Below are positions 10,285 through 18,097 of a DNA stretch of 64,000 nucleotides, piece after piece. The translations under genes were made by a program, and so were the position numbers. The notes below the pieces were generated by a model. It was given only the letters and a program-made list of their open reading frames with translations. It did no database searches and was not told the DNA's origin. Source of the DNA: Ensifer oleiphilus (GTDB lineage Bacteria > Pseudomonadota > Alphaproteobacteria > Rhizobiales > Rhizobiaceae); the NCBI RefSeq assembly GCF_013371465.1, contig NZ_JABWDU010000002.1, positions 909,666 to 973,665 of the forward strand, written 5' to 3'. Numbering within the stretch: the stretch's first letter is position 1; each line of letters starts with the position of its first letter.

Positions 10285-10926
10285 TCATAAACCCCGCAGA
10301 TAGGGGTTGGTGCGCCGCTCTTCACCGATCTGTCCGCCGGGACCATGCCCGCAGATAAAGCCGACCTGATCGCCGAGCGGCAGAATCTTGTCGCGGATCG
10401 AATCAAGCAGTTGCTGGTGGTTGCCACCGGGAAGATCGGTGCGACCGATCGAGCCGTGGAACAGCACATCGCCGACATGGGCAAAATTCTGCACCCGGTT
10501 GAAATAGACCACATGCCCAGGCGCGTGGCCGGGGCAATGCAGCACTTCGAACACATGGTTGCCGAAAGAGACTGTATCGCCATCCTCCAGCCACTGGTCG
10601 GGAACGACGTTTTCGACCTTCATCGCCAGACCGAATTTCTCGGCCTGCTCTTCCAGCCGCGACAGAAGCGGCAGATCGTCCTTGTGCGGACCGATGATCG
10701 GAAGCCCCAGCGCTTCCTTCAGCTCCTTGGCGCCGCCGGCATGGTCGATATGGCCGTGTGTCAGCCAGATCGCCTTGAGCGCGATGCCGTTCTCCTTGAT
10801 CGTCTGCAGGATCACGTCGACGTCGCCGCCAGGATCGACGATCACGCCTTCCTTAGTTTCAGCGTCGAAAAGAACCGTGCAGTTCTGCTGGAAATGGGTA
10901 ACCGGGATGATGCCCGCCTGTAGCAT
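10285..10926 (-). CDS. Metallo-beta-lactamase fold hydrolase (glyoxalase II-like)
   Basis: A 213-residue cytoplasmic protein with the zinc motif THGHIDHAGG, a second histidine in HCPGHAPGHVVY, the GDVLFHGSIGRTDLPGG segment, and a final histidine in FICGHGPGG. This is the YcbL-type branch of glyoxalase II-like hydrolases, which hydrolyse thioesters such as lactoylglutathione. The ATG at 10926 gives the N-terminus MLQAGIIPVTHFQQNC typical of the family; a GTG at 10959 would add 11 unlike residues. A small membrane protein gene lies 36 bases upstream on the same strand. Confidence 0.88.
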   Translation of the reverse strand: MLQAGIIPVTHFQQNCTVLFDAETKEGVIVDPGGDVDVILQTIKENGIALKAIWLTHGHIDHAGGAKELKEALGLPIIGPHKDDLPLLSRLEEQAEKFGLAMKVENVVPDQWLEDGDTVSFGNHVFEVLHCPGHAPGHVVYFNRVQNFAHVGDVLFHGSIGRTDLPGGNHQQLLDSIRDKILPLGDQVGFICGHGPGGQIGEERRTNPYLRGL

Positions 10927-10995
10927 GCCGTCAGCGCCTCGCTCAGATGTCGTTGCCACACCTATAGCGCCAAACGACAGAAGGCACAGTGCCCT

Positions 10996-11160
10996 TTAAC
11001 GTAGGCTGGCAATTTCCGCTGAAGGGGATTGGGGTGTGGGCAGTTGGACGGTGGTGAGCAGCAAGGCAGTAATAAATACCTCCGCGGCAACGACGATCGC
11101 CACCACCGGGCGCAATCCGTTGACGGCGGGGTTTACCGGATTAACAGCTGAATTCGACAT
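10996..11160 (-). CDS. Small single-pass membrane protein (54 aa), unrecognised
   Basis: A 54-residue frame from ATG at 11160 to TAA at 10996. GGGAGG stands immediately upstream (reverse strand GGGAGGTTCA-ATG), one of the best ribosome sites in the window. The product has a polar N-terminus (MSNSAVNPVNPAVNG), one hydrophobic helix of about 21 residues (VVAIVVAAEVFITALLLTTV) and a short polar tail. I do not recognise a family. It lies 36-70 bases upstream of the hydrolase gene in the same direction, so the two are probably co-transcribed. The antisense frame 11036-11287 lacks a good start and is not supported. Confidence 0.6.
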   Translation of the reverse strand: MSNSAVNPVNPAVNGLRPVVAIVVAAEVFITALLLTTVQLPTPQSPSAEIASLR

Positions 11161-11403
11161 TGAACCTCCCTCTCCTGCCTCCGCTCATGGTCCTTTCGCG
11201 GGGCATATCGCTGATCGCTTCCCTCGGGCACCCGCCCGACATGGACAGGAGAACACCTCGATCGCGAAACGGTTCCATGCGTCTTAACGCCGGTTGACCG
11301 TTGCAGTCTCAGTATGTCGCACCTTCACATTTCGTGACGTTCCCCAGGGAACATCCCCACCGCCGCCGCGTTTGCCCCTCAGCCAAAAAGAAGGAGCATG
11401 ATG

Positions 11404-12024
11404 ATGAAGAACCTTACCCGCCCCCTGTTGCGAACTGCCGCGGCTGCGGGTTTCGTACTCGTAGCCGGCTCGGCCGCCTTCGCGGCCATGACCGCAACGA
11501 CGGTCACCGACCTCAACGTCCGCGCCGGCCCCGGCCCGCAATATCCGACCGTCGGCCTGGCCACACGCGGCAGCACAGCCGTGCTTGACGGCTGCATCGA
11601 AGGCAGCAAGTGGTGCCGTATCGACGTCAACGGCCTTCGCGGCTGGGTTTATGCCCAGTATCTGACAACCGATCTCGGCGGATCGGCCGTCGTCGTTCAG
11701 GATCGACGCTCCGATCTTGCAGTGCCCGTGGTGACCTATGAGGTGCAGGCAGGCGACCCGCCGATGCCGGCGCCCGGCGATGAGTTGCTTGGCCCTGTCG
11801 AAGACGTCGAGCCGATCGTGCCGCCGGACACCGTGCGCACCTATATCACCACCAATCCGGGCGATACCGTCTACCTCGACGGAGAGGTCGTGGTGGGCGC
11901 CGAGCTTCCGCAAACGGTCGAAGTGCGCCGCGTGCCCGACTATACCTACGACTATGCCAGCATCAACGGCCAGCCGGTTCTGGTTGAGCCGGCGACGCGC
12001 CGTATCGTCTACGTCTATCGATAG
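11404..12024 (+). CDS. SH3 and DUF1236 domain secreted protein
   Basis: A 206-residue exported protein with a signal peptide ending near FAAM, a bacterial SH3 domain (about 35-90: TDLNVRAGPGPQYPTVG, WCRIDVNGLRGWVYAQYL) and a C-terminal DUF1236 domain (VRTYITTNPGDTVYLDGEVVVG to RRIVYVYR). Bacterial SH3 domains often bind peptidoglycan or peptides, so an envelope role is likely but unproved. Three ATG codons stand in a row (11398, 11401, 11404); the third is best spaced from AGGAG at 11392-11396. DUF1236 is largely restricted to Rhizobiales. Confidence 0.88.
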   Translation: MKNLTRPLLRTAAAAGFVLVAGSAAFAAMTATTVTDLNVRAGPGPQYPTVGLATRGSTAVLDGCIEGSKWCRIDVNGLRGWVYAQYLTTDLGGSAVVVQDRRSDLAVPVVTYEVQAGDPPMPAPGDELLGPVEDVEPIVPPDTVRTYITTNPGDTVYLDGEVVVGAELPQTVEVRRVPDYTYDYASINGQPVLVEPATRRIVYVYR

Positions 12025-12058
12025 GCAAGACGCGCCCTCAGTGGGCAACCATAATCAG

Positions 12059-12087
12059 CTCCAGCGACTCTCGTCGCTGGAGTTTTT
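12059..12087 (+). terminator. Rho-independent terminator
   Basis: CTCCAGCGAC (12059-12068), loop TCTC, GTCGCTGGAG (12073-12082), then TTTTTGTTT: a perfect ten-base stem ending the SH3/DUF1236 transcript. The remaining 270 bases up to the next gene hold no recognisable element. Confidence 0.92.
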
Positions 12088-12358
12088 GTTTGCACTGCAG
12101 CGAATCACCTGGATCTATAGCTGCGGTTGCCCCGCCTCTACTCAAACACTGTAGTAATTCCGTCATCTTTCGCGTCGAGGATTGCGAAAGACGCCAATTT
12201 CCGTGTGAAATCGCAACATTTTAGCGAGCAAAGCCTTCACTGAAGGCACCCGTGACTTCCGCAAATTGACAAGCTTCAAGATTCGGCTTCAACCTGTCCT
12301 TGCCGGATCATCGGCATATGGCGGCTCGTCTTCGACGGGCCTCGATACGGAGGGATCA

Positions 12359-12625
12359 ATGGAAGCATTAATGCCAATCATTACCCAATTGATCGCGGGG
12401 GCGGCCGGCGGAAACGCGGCCAGCGCAGTATTGAAGCAAGGGGCATTCAGTGTCGTCGCGCGCACCATCGTCGGCGCCATCGGCGGTCTCGGTGGGGGAT
12501 TCCTGATCCAGATGCTCGGCGGCGAAGCGGCCGCGACTGGTCTCGCCATGCAGGCGCTTGGCGGCCTCGTTGGCGGCGGTGTTTTGAGCGGCATCGTCGG
12601 TCAGTTCCTCGGCAAGCAAGCCTGA
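12359..12625 (+). CDS. Small glycine-rich hydrophobic protein, unrecognised
   Basis: An 88-residue protein rich in Gly and Ala with glycine-zipper-like hydrophobic stretches (TIVGAIGGLGGGFLIQMLGG; ALGGLVGGGVLSGIVGQFLG). It has no clear signal peptide and probably inserts in or associates with a membrane. GGAGG stands before the ATG at 12359 with a six-base gap. Similar short proteins are common as hypotheticals in rhizobia; no function is known. A bidirectional terminator separates it from ilvE. Confidence 0.72.
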   Translation: MEALMPIITQLIAGAAGGNAASAVLKQGAFSVVARTIVGAIGGLGGGFLIQMLGGEAAATGLAMQALGGLVGGGVLSGIVGQFLGKQA

Positions 12626-12654
12626 CGCCTTCCGGACGATATCCGTAGCAAGAC

Positions 12655-12679
12655 AAAAGGCGGCCGGGGGCCGCCTTTT
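12655..12679. terminator. Bidirectional rho-independent terminator
   Basis: AAAAGGCGGCC, loop GGG, GGCCGCCTTTT: a perfect 11-base stem between the convergent small gene and ilvE. Confidence 0.92.
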
Positions 12680-12700
12680 CTGCATTCAGGTTATGAGTGG

Positions 12701-13591
12701 TTATTCGGCCGCTGCGGCAACCGGGTAGACTTCCTTCATGTAGTCGTTCATCAGCGTTTCGCAGATGGTCGCCGGCGTGAAGCGATAGGGGCCGATCTCG
12801 GAGACCGGCGTCACCTCGGCGGCAGAGCCGGTAAGGAAACATTCGCTGAACCCGGACAGCTCCTCCGGCATGATCGCCCGTTCGATCACCTGGTAGCCGC
12901 GGCGCTTGGCAAGCTCGATCACCGTGCGACGGGTGATGCCGTCGAGGAAACAGTCCGGCACCGGCGTGTGGATGACGCCGTCCTTGACGAAGAAGATGTT
13001 GGCGCCGGTCGCTTCGGCCACCTGGCCGCGGTAATCGAGCATCATCGCATCGGCATAGCCCTTGGCTTCTGCGGCGTGCTTGGAGATGGTGCAGATCATG
13101 TAGAGGCCGGCAGCCTTCGATTTCGACGGCGCCGTCTTCGGGTCCGGGCGGCGCCATTCGGCGATATCGAGGCGAATGCCCTTGAGCTTTTCGGTCGGGT
13201 TGAAATAGCTGCCCCACTGCCAGATGGCGATAGCGACGTTGATGCGATTGCTCTGGGCAGACACGCCCATCATCTCGCTCCCGCGCCAGGCGATCGGCCG
13301 GACATAGGCTTCGGAAAAGCCCTGGCGCTTGAGAAGCTCGACGCTTGCAGCATCCAGTTCGTCGACGGAATAGGGGATCTTGAAGCCCAGGATGTCGGCG
13401 GAGTTGTGAAGACGCTGGTTGTGTTCCGTCAGCTTGAATATCCGGCCGCCATAGGCGCGCTCGCCTTCGAACACCGCACTGGCATAGTGCAGCCCGTGGG
13501 TCAGCACATGAATCTTGGCATCCTTCCACGCGACGAACTCGCCATTGAACCAGATTTCGCCGTCCAACTGATCGAAAGGAACCGCTGCCAT
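12701..13591 (-). CDS. ilvE: Branched-chain amino acid aminotransferase
   Basis: A 296-residue PLP enzyme of the class IV (D-amino acid/branched-chain) fold, catalysing the last step of Ile, Leu and Val synthesis and the first of their breakdown. Family features are IWFNGEFVAWKDAKIHVLTHGLHYASAVFEGERAYGG at the N-terminus (shown in the first 45 residues), the cofactor lysine in ICTISKHAAEAKGYADAMMLD, and the loops EATGANIFFVKDG and TRRTVIELAKRRGY. It stands alone, divergent from the MarR gene, with the palindromes at 13784-13842 between them, so a regulatory link is possible. Confidence 0.93.
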   Translation of the reverse strand: MAAVPFDQLDGEIWFNGEFVAWKDAKIHVLTHGLHYASAVFEGERAYGGRIFKLTEHNQRLHNSADILGFKIPYSVDELDAASVELLKRQGFSEAYVRPIAWRGSEMMGVSAQSNRINVAIAIWQWGSYFNPTEKLKGIRLDIAEWRRPDPKTAPSKSKAAGLYMICTISKHAAEAKGYADAMMLDYRGQVAEATGANIFFVKDGVIHTPVPDCFLDGITRRTVIELAKRRGYQVIERAIMPEELSGFSECFLTGSAAEVTPVSEIGPYRFTPATICETLMNDYMKEVYPVAAAAE

Positions 13592-13783
13592 GATGTCGTC
13601 CTCCGGCGCTTGTGCGCCATTCTTGCTGTTGATTATCGTCCCGCTTTCAGTTTATCGCCAAACTGATTGTGGGAAAATTCAATTTCGAGATTTTGGATTT
13701 GCGATCAGTGCGGCGCGGCATATCCTCCTGAGGTGTTACCGCCGCCAAATGTCTCGCTTACCGAGCATGGACGCTACCAACGC

Positions 13784-13820
13784 CGTAAAAATATGTCAAT
13801 AAGGCTGACATATTTTTACG
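13784..13820. promoter_or_regulatory. Perfect 15-bp inverted repeat, candidate operator
   Basis: Arms 13784-13798 (CGTAAAAATATGTCA) and 13806-13820 (TGACATATTTTTACG) are exact inverse complements around a seven-base spacer. The repeat is AT-rich, lies 43 bases before the MarR gene and in the gap shared with ilvE. No T-run follows, so a terminator is unlikely; an operator for the adjacent MarR or another dimeric regulator is the simplest reading. Confidence 0.7.
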
Positions 13821-13830
13821 ATTGTTTCGT

Positions 13831-13842
13831 AAGTTGCAACTT
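13831..13842. promoter_or_regulatory. 12-bp palindrome AAGTTGCAACTT, candidate MarR operator
   Basis: A perfect twelve-base palindrome directly before the ribosome site of the MarR gene. MarR proteins commonly bind palindromes of this size, often with TTGCAA cores, and repress their own genes. The position (ending 20 bases before the start codon) would block transcription start or early elongation. Confidence 0.55.
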
Positions 13843-13862
13843 GGCTGAAAGGAAATGACCGC

Positions 13863-14345
13863 GTGGCCGGCCAATCCAAAGAAAACACCCGTTATGTGGG
13901 CGACACGGTCGCGCACGACGATGATACGATCGACTTCGAAATCATCGAGCTGCTTTTCTTCGCCTATCGCGACTTCACCTCCGACCCGGATGCGATCCTG
14001 GAAAAAGGCGGCTTTGGCCGCGCGCATCACCGCGTCCTGCACTTCGTCGACCGGGAACCCGGCATGACGGTGGCTGACCTGCTCGACACGCTGAAGATCA
14101 CCAAGCAGAGCCTTGCCCGCGTCCTCAAGCAGTTGATCGATTCCGGCTACATCCGTCAGGTGACCGGGCCTGAGGATCGGCGGCAGCGCATGCTCTATAC
14201 CACCGAGGAAGGCCAGGCGCTGGCCCGGGCTCTGGCCGAGCCACAGTCCCGCCGCATAGCCCATGCATTGGCAAAGACGGGTCCCGGCGCGCGTGAAACC
14301 GTCAAACGCTTCCTTGCCAGCATGAAGAACGGCGCCGGGGACTGA
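13863..14345 (+). CDS. petP: MarR family regulator (PetP-like)
   Basis: A 160-residue winged-helix regulator. The DNA-binding part is MTVADLLDTLKITKQSLARVLKQLIDSGYI followed by the wing QVTGPEDRRQRMLYTTEEG (signature of MarR). The long N-terminal DFEIIELLFFAYRDFTSDPDAIL helps form the dimer. The GTG at 13863 is used, with AAAGGA nine bases upstream. It is followed 45 bases later by an OmpR-type regulator, the order known as petP-petR in Rhodobacter and annotated so in rhizobia; that identity is by synteny and family only. Confidence 0.82.
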   Translation: MAGQSKENTRYVGDTVAHDDDTIDFEIIELLFFAYRDFTSDPDAILEKGGFGRAHHRVLHFVDREPGMTVADLLDTLKITKQSLARVLKQLIDSGYIRQVTGPEDRRQRMLYTTEEGQALARALAEPQSRRIAHALAKTGPGARETVKRFLASMKNGAGD

Positions 14346-14390
14346 AATGTCGAAAGCCCGCGATCGGCGGGCGACGGGGGAAAGCTAGGC

Positions 14391-15092
14391 ATGACAACAA
14401 AAGCGACAGTCTCCGACGATGCGGCCCATCTTCTGGTCGTCGATGACGACCGGCGTATCCGCGATCTGCTCAACCGCTATCTGGTCGAACAGGGTTTTCG
14501 CGTGACGACGGCTGCCGACGCGGATGAAGCGCGGCGCAAGCTGGTCGGTCTCGATTTCGACCTGTTGATCGTCGACGTGATGATGCCCGGCGAAAGCGGG
14601 ATTTCGCTGACGCAGAGCCTGCGCCAGATCAAGACCGTGCCGATCCTGATGCTGACGGCGCTGGCGGAATCGAATTCGCGCATCGAGGGCCTTGAGGCAG
14701 GCGCCGACGATTATCTGTCAAAACCCTTCGAGCCGCGCGAACTGGTTCTGCGCATCAGCAATATCCTCAGGCGCAACCAGCCGGCGCAGGCGCCCAAGGT
14801 CGACCAGGTGATCTTCGGTCCCTATACCTTTTCGGTGGTGCGCAAGGAGCTTCGGCGCGGCGCCGATCATATTCGCCTGACCGACCGCGAGCAGGAGATC
14901 ATGACGCTGTTCTCCCAACGCGCCGGCGAGACGATCCCGCGCCATGAACTGATCGGCGACGACGCCGAGGTCGGCGAGCGCACCATCGACGTCCAGATCA
15001 ATCGCCTCAGGCGCAAGATCGAGGACGACCCTTCCAATCCCGTCTGGCTGCAGACGGTCCGCGGGATCGGTTATAGGTTGAGCGTGGACTAA
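14391..15092 (+). CDS. petR: OmpR/PhoB-type response regulator (PetR-like)
   Basis: A 233-residue two-component regulator. The receiver domain (about 12-125) has the acidic pair in VVDDD, the phosphate-accepting Asp62 in LLIVDVMMPG, and the lysine in DDYLSKPFEP. The C-terminal winged helix (about 135-230) ends in TIDVQINRLRRKIEDDP and VRGIGYRL. In Rhodobacter capsulatus petR lies beside the cytochrome bc1 genes and was found essential for growth; no bc1 genes occur here. Its likely partner is the kinase gene 113 bases downstream. Confidence 0.9.
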   Translation: MTTKATVSDDAAHLLVVDDDRRIRDLLNRYLVEQGFRVTTAADADEARRKLVGLDFDLLIVDVMMPGESGISLTQSLRQIKTVPILMLTALAESNSRIEGLEAGADDYLSKPFEPRELVLRISNILRRNQPAQAPKVDQVIFGPYTFSVVRKELRRGADHIRLTDREQEIMTLFSQRAGETIPRHELIGDDAEVGERTIDVQINRLRRKIEDDPSNPVWLQTVRGIGYRLSVD

Positions 15093-15205
15093 TGCATGTC
15101 GCGCCAACATACGCGGAAACATGAAATCAAGGCGCAAGGAGCGACCACCAGTGGTCGCGGCGCGCTTTAGGGTGGTGATCTCCTAGATGAGCGTAGCGGA
15201 AACCG

Positions 15206-16588
15206 ATGGCAAGCTTTGACAGTATCCGGCGCGAGGCGGCAAACCCGGCCGACAACGCGTGGAAGCGCTTCACCCGCTGGCTGCGCCGACGGCTGCCGAT
15301 GGGCCTTTACGCCCGCTCGCTGCTCATCGTCATCATCCCGATGGTCCTCCTGCAGTCGGTCGTCGCCTTCGTCTTCATGGAGCGGCACTGGCAACTGGTG
15401 ACGCAACGCCTGTCGGCCGCCGTCACCGGCGATGTCGCCGCAATCGTCGATCTCATCGCCACCTTCCCTGCCGACCGCGACATCTCGGAAATCGTCCGCA
15501 TCGCCCGCGATCAGCTCGATCTCAGCATCTCGGTCGAGCCGGGCGGCGAACTGCCGCCGCCGCGACCCAAGCCCTTCTTCGAAATCCTCGATCAGATCCT
15601 GAGCGAGGAGATTTCCAACCAGATCCGCCGTCCCTTCTGGATCGATACGGTCGGCAATTCCAATCTCGTCGAAATCCGCATCAAGCTCGACGACGGCCGC
15701 ATGCTGCGCGTCTATGCCCGCCGCAACCAGGCCTATGCTTCCAACACCCACATCTTCATCGTGTGGATGGTCGCCGCTTCTCTGGTGCTTCTGTCGATCG
15801 CCATCCTGTTCCTGCGCGGGCAGATCCGACCGATCCTGGCGCTGACCAAGGCGGCGGAAAACTTCGGCAAGGGCCAGAAGATCGACGACTTCGCACCGCG
15901 CGGCGCCGTGGAAATCCGCCGCGCCGGCCTCGCCTTCATCCAGATGCGCGAACGCATCGAGCGCCAGATCGAGCAGCGCACCGCCATGCTCACCGGCGTC
16001 AGCCATGATCTTCGAACCATACTCACCCGCTTCCGGCTGCAGCTGGCTCTCGCCGGCAACAACCCGGACCTCGAAAGCCTCAACCAGGATGTCGACGACA
16101 TGCAGAACATGCTCGAAGGCTATCTCGCCTTTGCCCGTGGAGAGGCTGAGGAAGACGTCGGGCAGTTGAAGCTCAGCGACCTGATGACCCGCCTTGCCGC
16201 CGAAGCAGAGCTGCACGGCAAGACGCTGACGACCTCCATCGAGGGCGAAGACGAGGTTCGCGTGCGGCCGAACGCCTTCACACGTCTCGTCGCCAACCTC
16301 GCCTCCAACGCCTATCGCTATGCCAACCGCGTCAACATCGACGCGCGCCACAGCGCCAAATGGGTGACGATCACCGTCGATGACGATGGCCCCGGCATTC
16401 CCGAACGCTCGCGCGAGGACGTGTTCAAACCGTTCTTCCGTCTCGACGAGGCCCGCAATCTCGACAGCTCGGGAACCGGCCTTGGCCTGGCGATCGCCCG
16501 CGACATCGCCCGCAGCCACGGCGGCAACGTCACGCTTGGCGACAGCCCGCTTGGCGGTCTCAGGGCGACCGTGCGCGTGCCGGCATGA
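15206..16588 (+). CDS. Membrane sensor histidine kinase (EnvZ-like)
   Basis: A 460-residue inner-membrane kinase. Two transmembrane segments (about 40-60 and 185-205) flank a periplasmic sensor region of about 125 residues; then HAMP, the phosphoacceptor helix with His267 in VSHDLRTILTRF, and an ATPase domain with N box NLASNAYRYA, G1 box DDDGPGIP and G2 box GTGLGLAIARDI. The residue after the T in the H-box is Ile where most EnvZ-type kinases have Pro. It probably phosphorylates the PetR-like regulator encoded upstream. The signal is unknown. Confidence 0.9.
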   Translation: MASFDSIRREAANPADNAWKRFTRWLRRRLPMGLYARSLLIVIIPMVLLQSVVAFVFMERHWQLVTQRLSAAVTGDVAAIVDLIATFPADRDISEIVRIARDQLDLSISVEPGGELPPPRPKPFFEILDQILSEEISNQIRRPFWIDTVGNSNLVEIRIKLDDGRMLRVYARRNQAYASNTHIFIVWMVAASLVLLSIAILFLRGQIRPILALTKAAENFGKGQKIDDFAPRGAVEIRRAGLAFIQMRERIERQIEQRTAMLTGVSHDLRTILTRFRLQLALAGNNPDLESLNQDVDDMQNMLEGYLAFARGEAEEDVGQLKLSDLMTRLAAEAELHGKTLTTSIEGEDEVRVRPNAFTRLVANLASNAYRYANRVNIDARHSAKWVTITVDDDGPGIPERSREDVFKPFFRLDEARNLDSSGTGLGLAIARDIARSHGGNVTLGDSPLGGLRATVRVPA

Positions 16589-16648
16589 CCCCGACTGCTT
16601 CTACGCAAGGCCGACCAACGAAATAGCGTGCTTGAGGAGACGCCTGAT

Positions 16649-17161
16649 ATGTCCGAGCCGTCAGACTGGGACGAATGGGAGCAGCGGCTGGCTCTGCAAT
16701 GGGCCGATTTCGGCCGCATCGATGCAGGACTGTTCATCGAGCGGCTCGACGCGCTGGCGGCGGAGTTGCCCCACAGGGATCCTGTCGGCCTCTTCGAGCG
16801 GGCCTCGGCTCAGGATTCCCTCGGCCATGAGGCGGATGCCGAACCCTTGTATCGGCAGGCCCTTGCCGGCGGGCTCTCCGGCATTCGCCGTCGCCGCGCC
16901 ACCATCCAGCTTGCCAGCACACTACGCAATCTCGGTCGGATCGACGAGAGCATAACCTTGCTGGAGGTCGAACGGACGATGCCATCGGACGAACTCGACG
17001 ATGCTGTCTCAGCCTTTCTCGCGCTGTCGCTCGTCGATGCCGGGCGGGCGCGAGAAGCCGCGGGCTTGGCGCTCGGCCGGCTGGCACGGCATTTGCCGCG
17101 CTACAATCGCTCGCTCAAGCACTACGCCGAAACGCTTGTGCCGGATGTGAGCGTCAAATGA
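16649..17161 (+). CDS. Tetratricopeptide repeat protein (TPR_5 type)
   Basis: A 170-residue cytoplasmic protein made of helical repeats. Segments such as LFERASAQDSLGHEADAEPLYRQAL and IQLASTLRNLGRIDESITLLE have the TPR pattern with the small residues in place, and match the TPR_5 family of short bacterial proteins. It probably acts as a protein-binding scaffold. GAGGAG stands ten bases before the ATG at 16649; a GTG at 16628 overlaps that site. It follows the histidine kinase by 60 bases and may share its transcript. Confidence 0.78.
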   Translation: MSEPSDWDEWEQRLALQWADFGRIDAGLFIERLDALAAELPHRDPVGLFERASAQDSLGHEADAEPLYRQALAGGLSGIRRRRATIQLASTLRNLGRIDESITLLEVERTMPSDELDDAVSAFLALSLVDAGRAREAAGLALGRLARHLPRYNRSLKHYAETLVPDVSVK

Positions 17162-17171
17162 CGCTTTTGCG

Positions 17172-17735
17172 TTAGCGCTTGTAGATAGAAACCAGACCAC
17201 GCCGCTCATTGAAGCGATGCCAGGCATCGATGCGCCGTGGATGCCGCGCGCGCATGGCATCGAGCGGAGCAAGCAGCCGGCCTTCACAACCGAGCGACGC
17301 ATCGAGGATCTCGATGATCCGGCGGTTCGGCCAGGGCTTTCTGGTGATCGTCAATAGCGCCCGGAAGGCCTCGTCCTCTCGCCCCGCACCCAGCTGGTGC
17401 GCGATCAGGCCGTAGGCAAAGGCGGTCGAGCGGCTGACGCCGGCGTGGCAATGCACCAGAATGCGGCTCGACGCATCGTCGGCAGCCGGCCGCATGGCCT
17501 CGAACACTTCGAGGACCAGATCCGGGAAGTGCTGCGTCGCGACGGCGTTTTCCTGGTCACGCATGCGCACGACGCGGTGGCTTGCGTCAGCGATGACAGG
17601 CACGTCGGTCTCGGGCAATTCCGGATCGAGCAGCGAGAGGACATGGCTGGCGCGCCAGTCGCGCGCCGCGTCGGATGCGCGCCAAAGGCAGGAGACCTTT
17701 ACGCGCTCGGGTATCAGATCAACATGGATTGTCAT
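17172..17735 (-). CDS. Tyrosine/dual-specificity phosphatase-like protein
   Basis: A 187-residue cytoplasmic protein with the cysteine phosphatase loop HCHAGVSRSTAFAYGL (HCxxGxxRS) and a conserved upstream region HVLSLLDPELPET. The P-loop is complete, so it should hydrolyse phosphotyrosine or a small phosphoester. It is the last gene of a minus-strand run YbjN-proC-csaA-phosphatase, starting four bases after the csaA stop, and it converges with the TPR gene 10 bases away. Its physiological substrate is unknown. Confidence 0.83.
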   Translation of the reverse strand: MTIHVDLIPERVKVSCLWRASDAARDWRASHVLSLLDPELPETDVPVIADASHRVVRMRDQENAVATQHFPDLVLEVFEAMRPAADDASSRILVHCHAGVSRSTAFAYGLIAHQLGAGREDEAFRALLTITRKPWPNRRIIEILDASLGCEGRLLAPLDAMRARHPRRIDAWHRFNERRGLVSIYKR

Positions 17736-17739
17736 CGGG

Positions 17740-18081
17740 TCACATCAGCTTTCGGCCGTTGGGGATCGGCTTGTCGATGGCAGCCAGCACGATCGCGCCG
17801 GCCTCGTCTTCAAAGCCCAGCGTCAGAACCTCTGAGCGGACAGGGCCGATCTGGCGTGGCGGAAAATTGACCACTGCCATGATCTGCCGGCCGACAAGAT
17901 CCTCAGGCTGGTAGTGCACGGTGATCTGCGCTGACGACTTTTTTACGCCGATTTCGGGGCCGAAATCGATCTTCAGCTTGTAGGCCGGCTTGCGCGCCTC
18001 GGGGAAAACTTCGGCTTCGATGATGGTACCGACGCGAATATCGACGCGTTCGAAATCTGCGAAAGTAATCGTTTCCGACAT
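17740..18081 (-). CDS. csaA: CsaA-type tRNA-binding protein
   Basis: A 113-residue single OB-fold protein of the tRNA_bind family. The core ERVDIRVGTIIEAEVFPEARKPAYKLKIDFG and the later GRQIMAVVNFPPRQIGP with SEVLTLGF are characteristic of CsaA, a dimeric cytoplasmic RNA-binding and export-related chaperone-like factor in Bacillus. The start at 18081 (MSETITFADFERV) fits family length; upstream frame is the 3' end of proC antisense. It lies 17 bases after proC and is probably co-transcribed. Confidence 0.9.
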   Translation of the reverse strand: MSETITFADFERVDIRVGTIIEAEVFPEARKPAYKLKIDFGPEIGVKKSSAQITVHYQPEDLVGRQIMAVVNFPPRQIGPVRSEVLTLGFEDEAGAIVLAAIDKPIPNGRKLM

Positions 18082-18097
18082 GACAATGCTCTGAAAT

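Noticed and set aside
11036-11287. 83-codon plus-strand frame
   Set aside because: It lies opposite the better-supported 54-codon minus-strand gene with a strong ribosome site, and has low-complexity composition.
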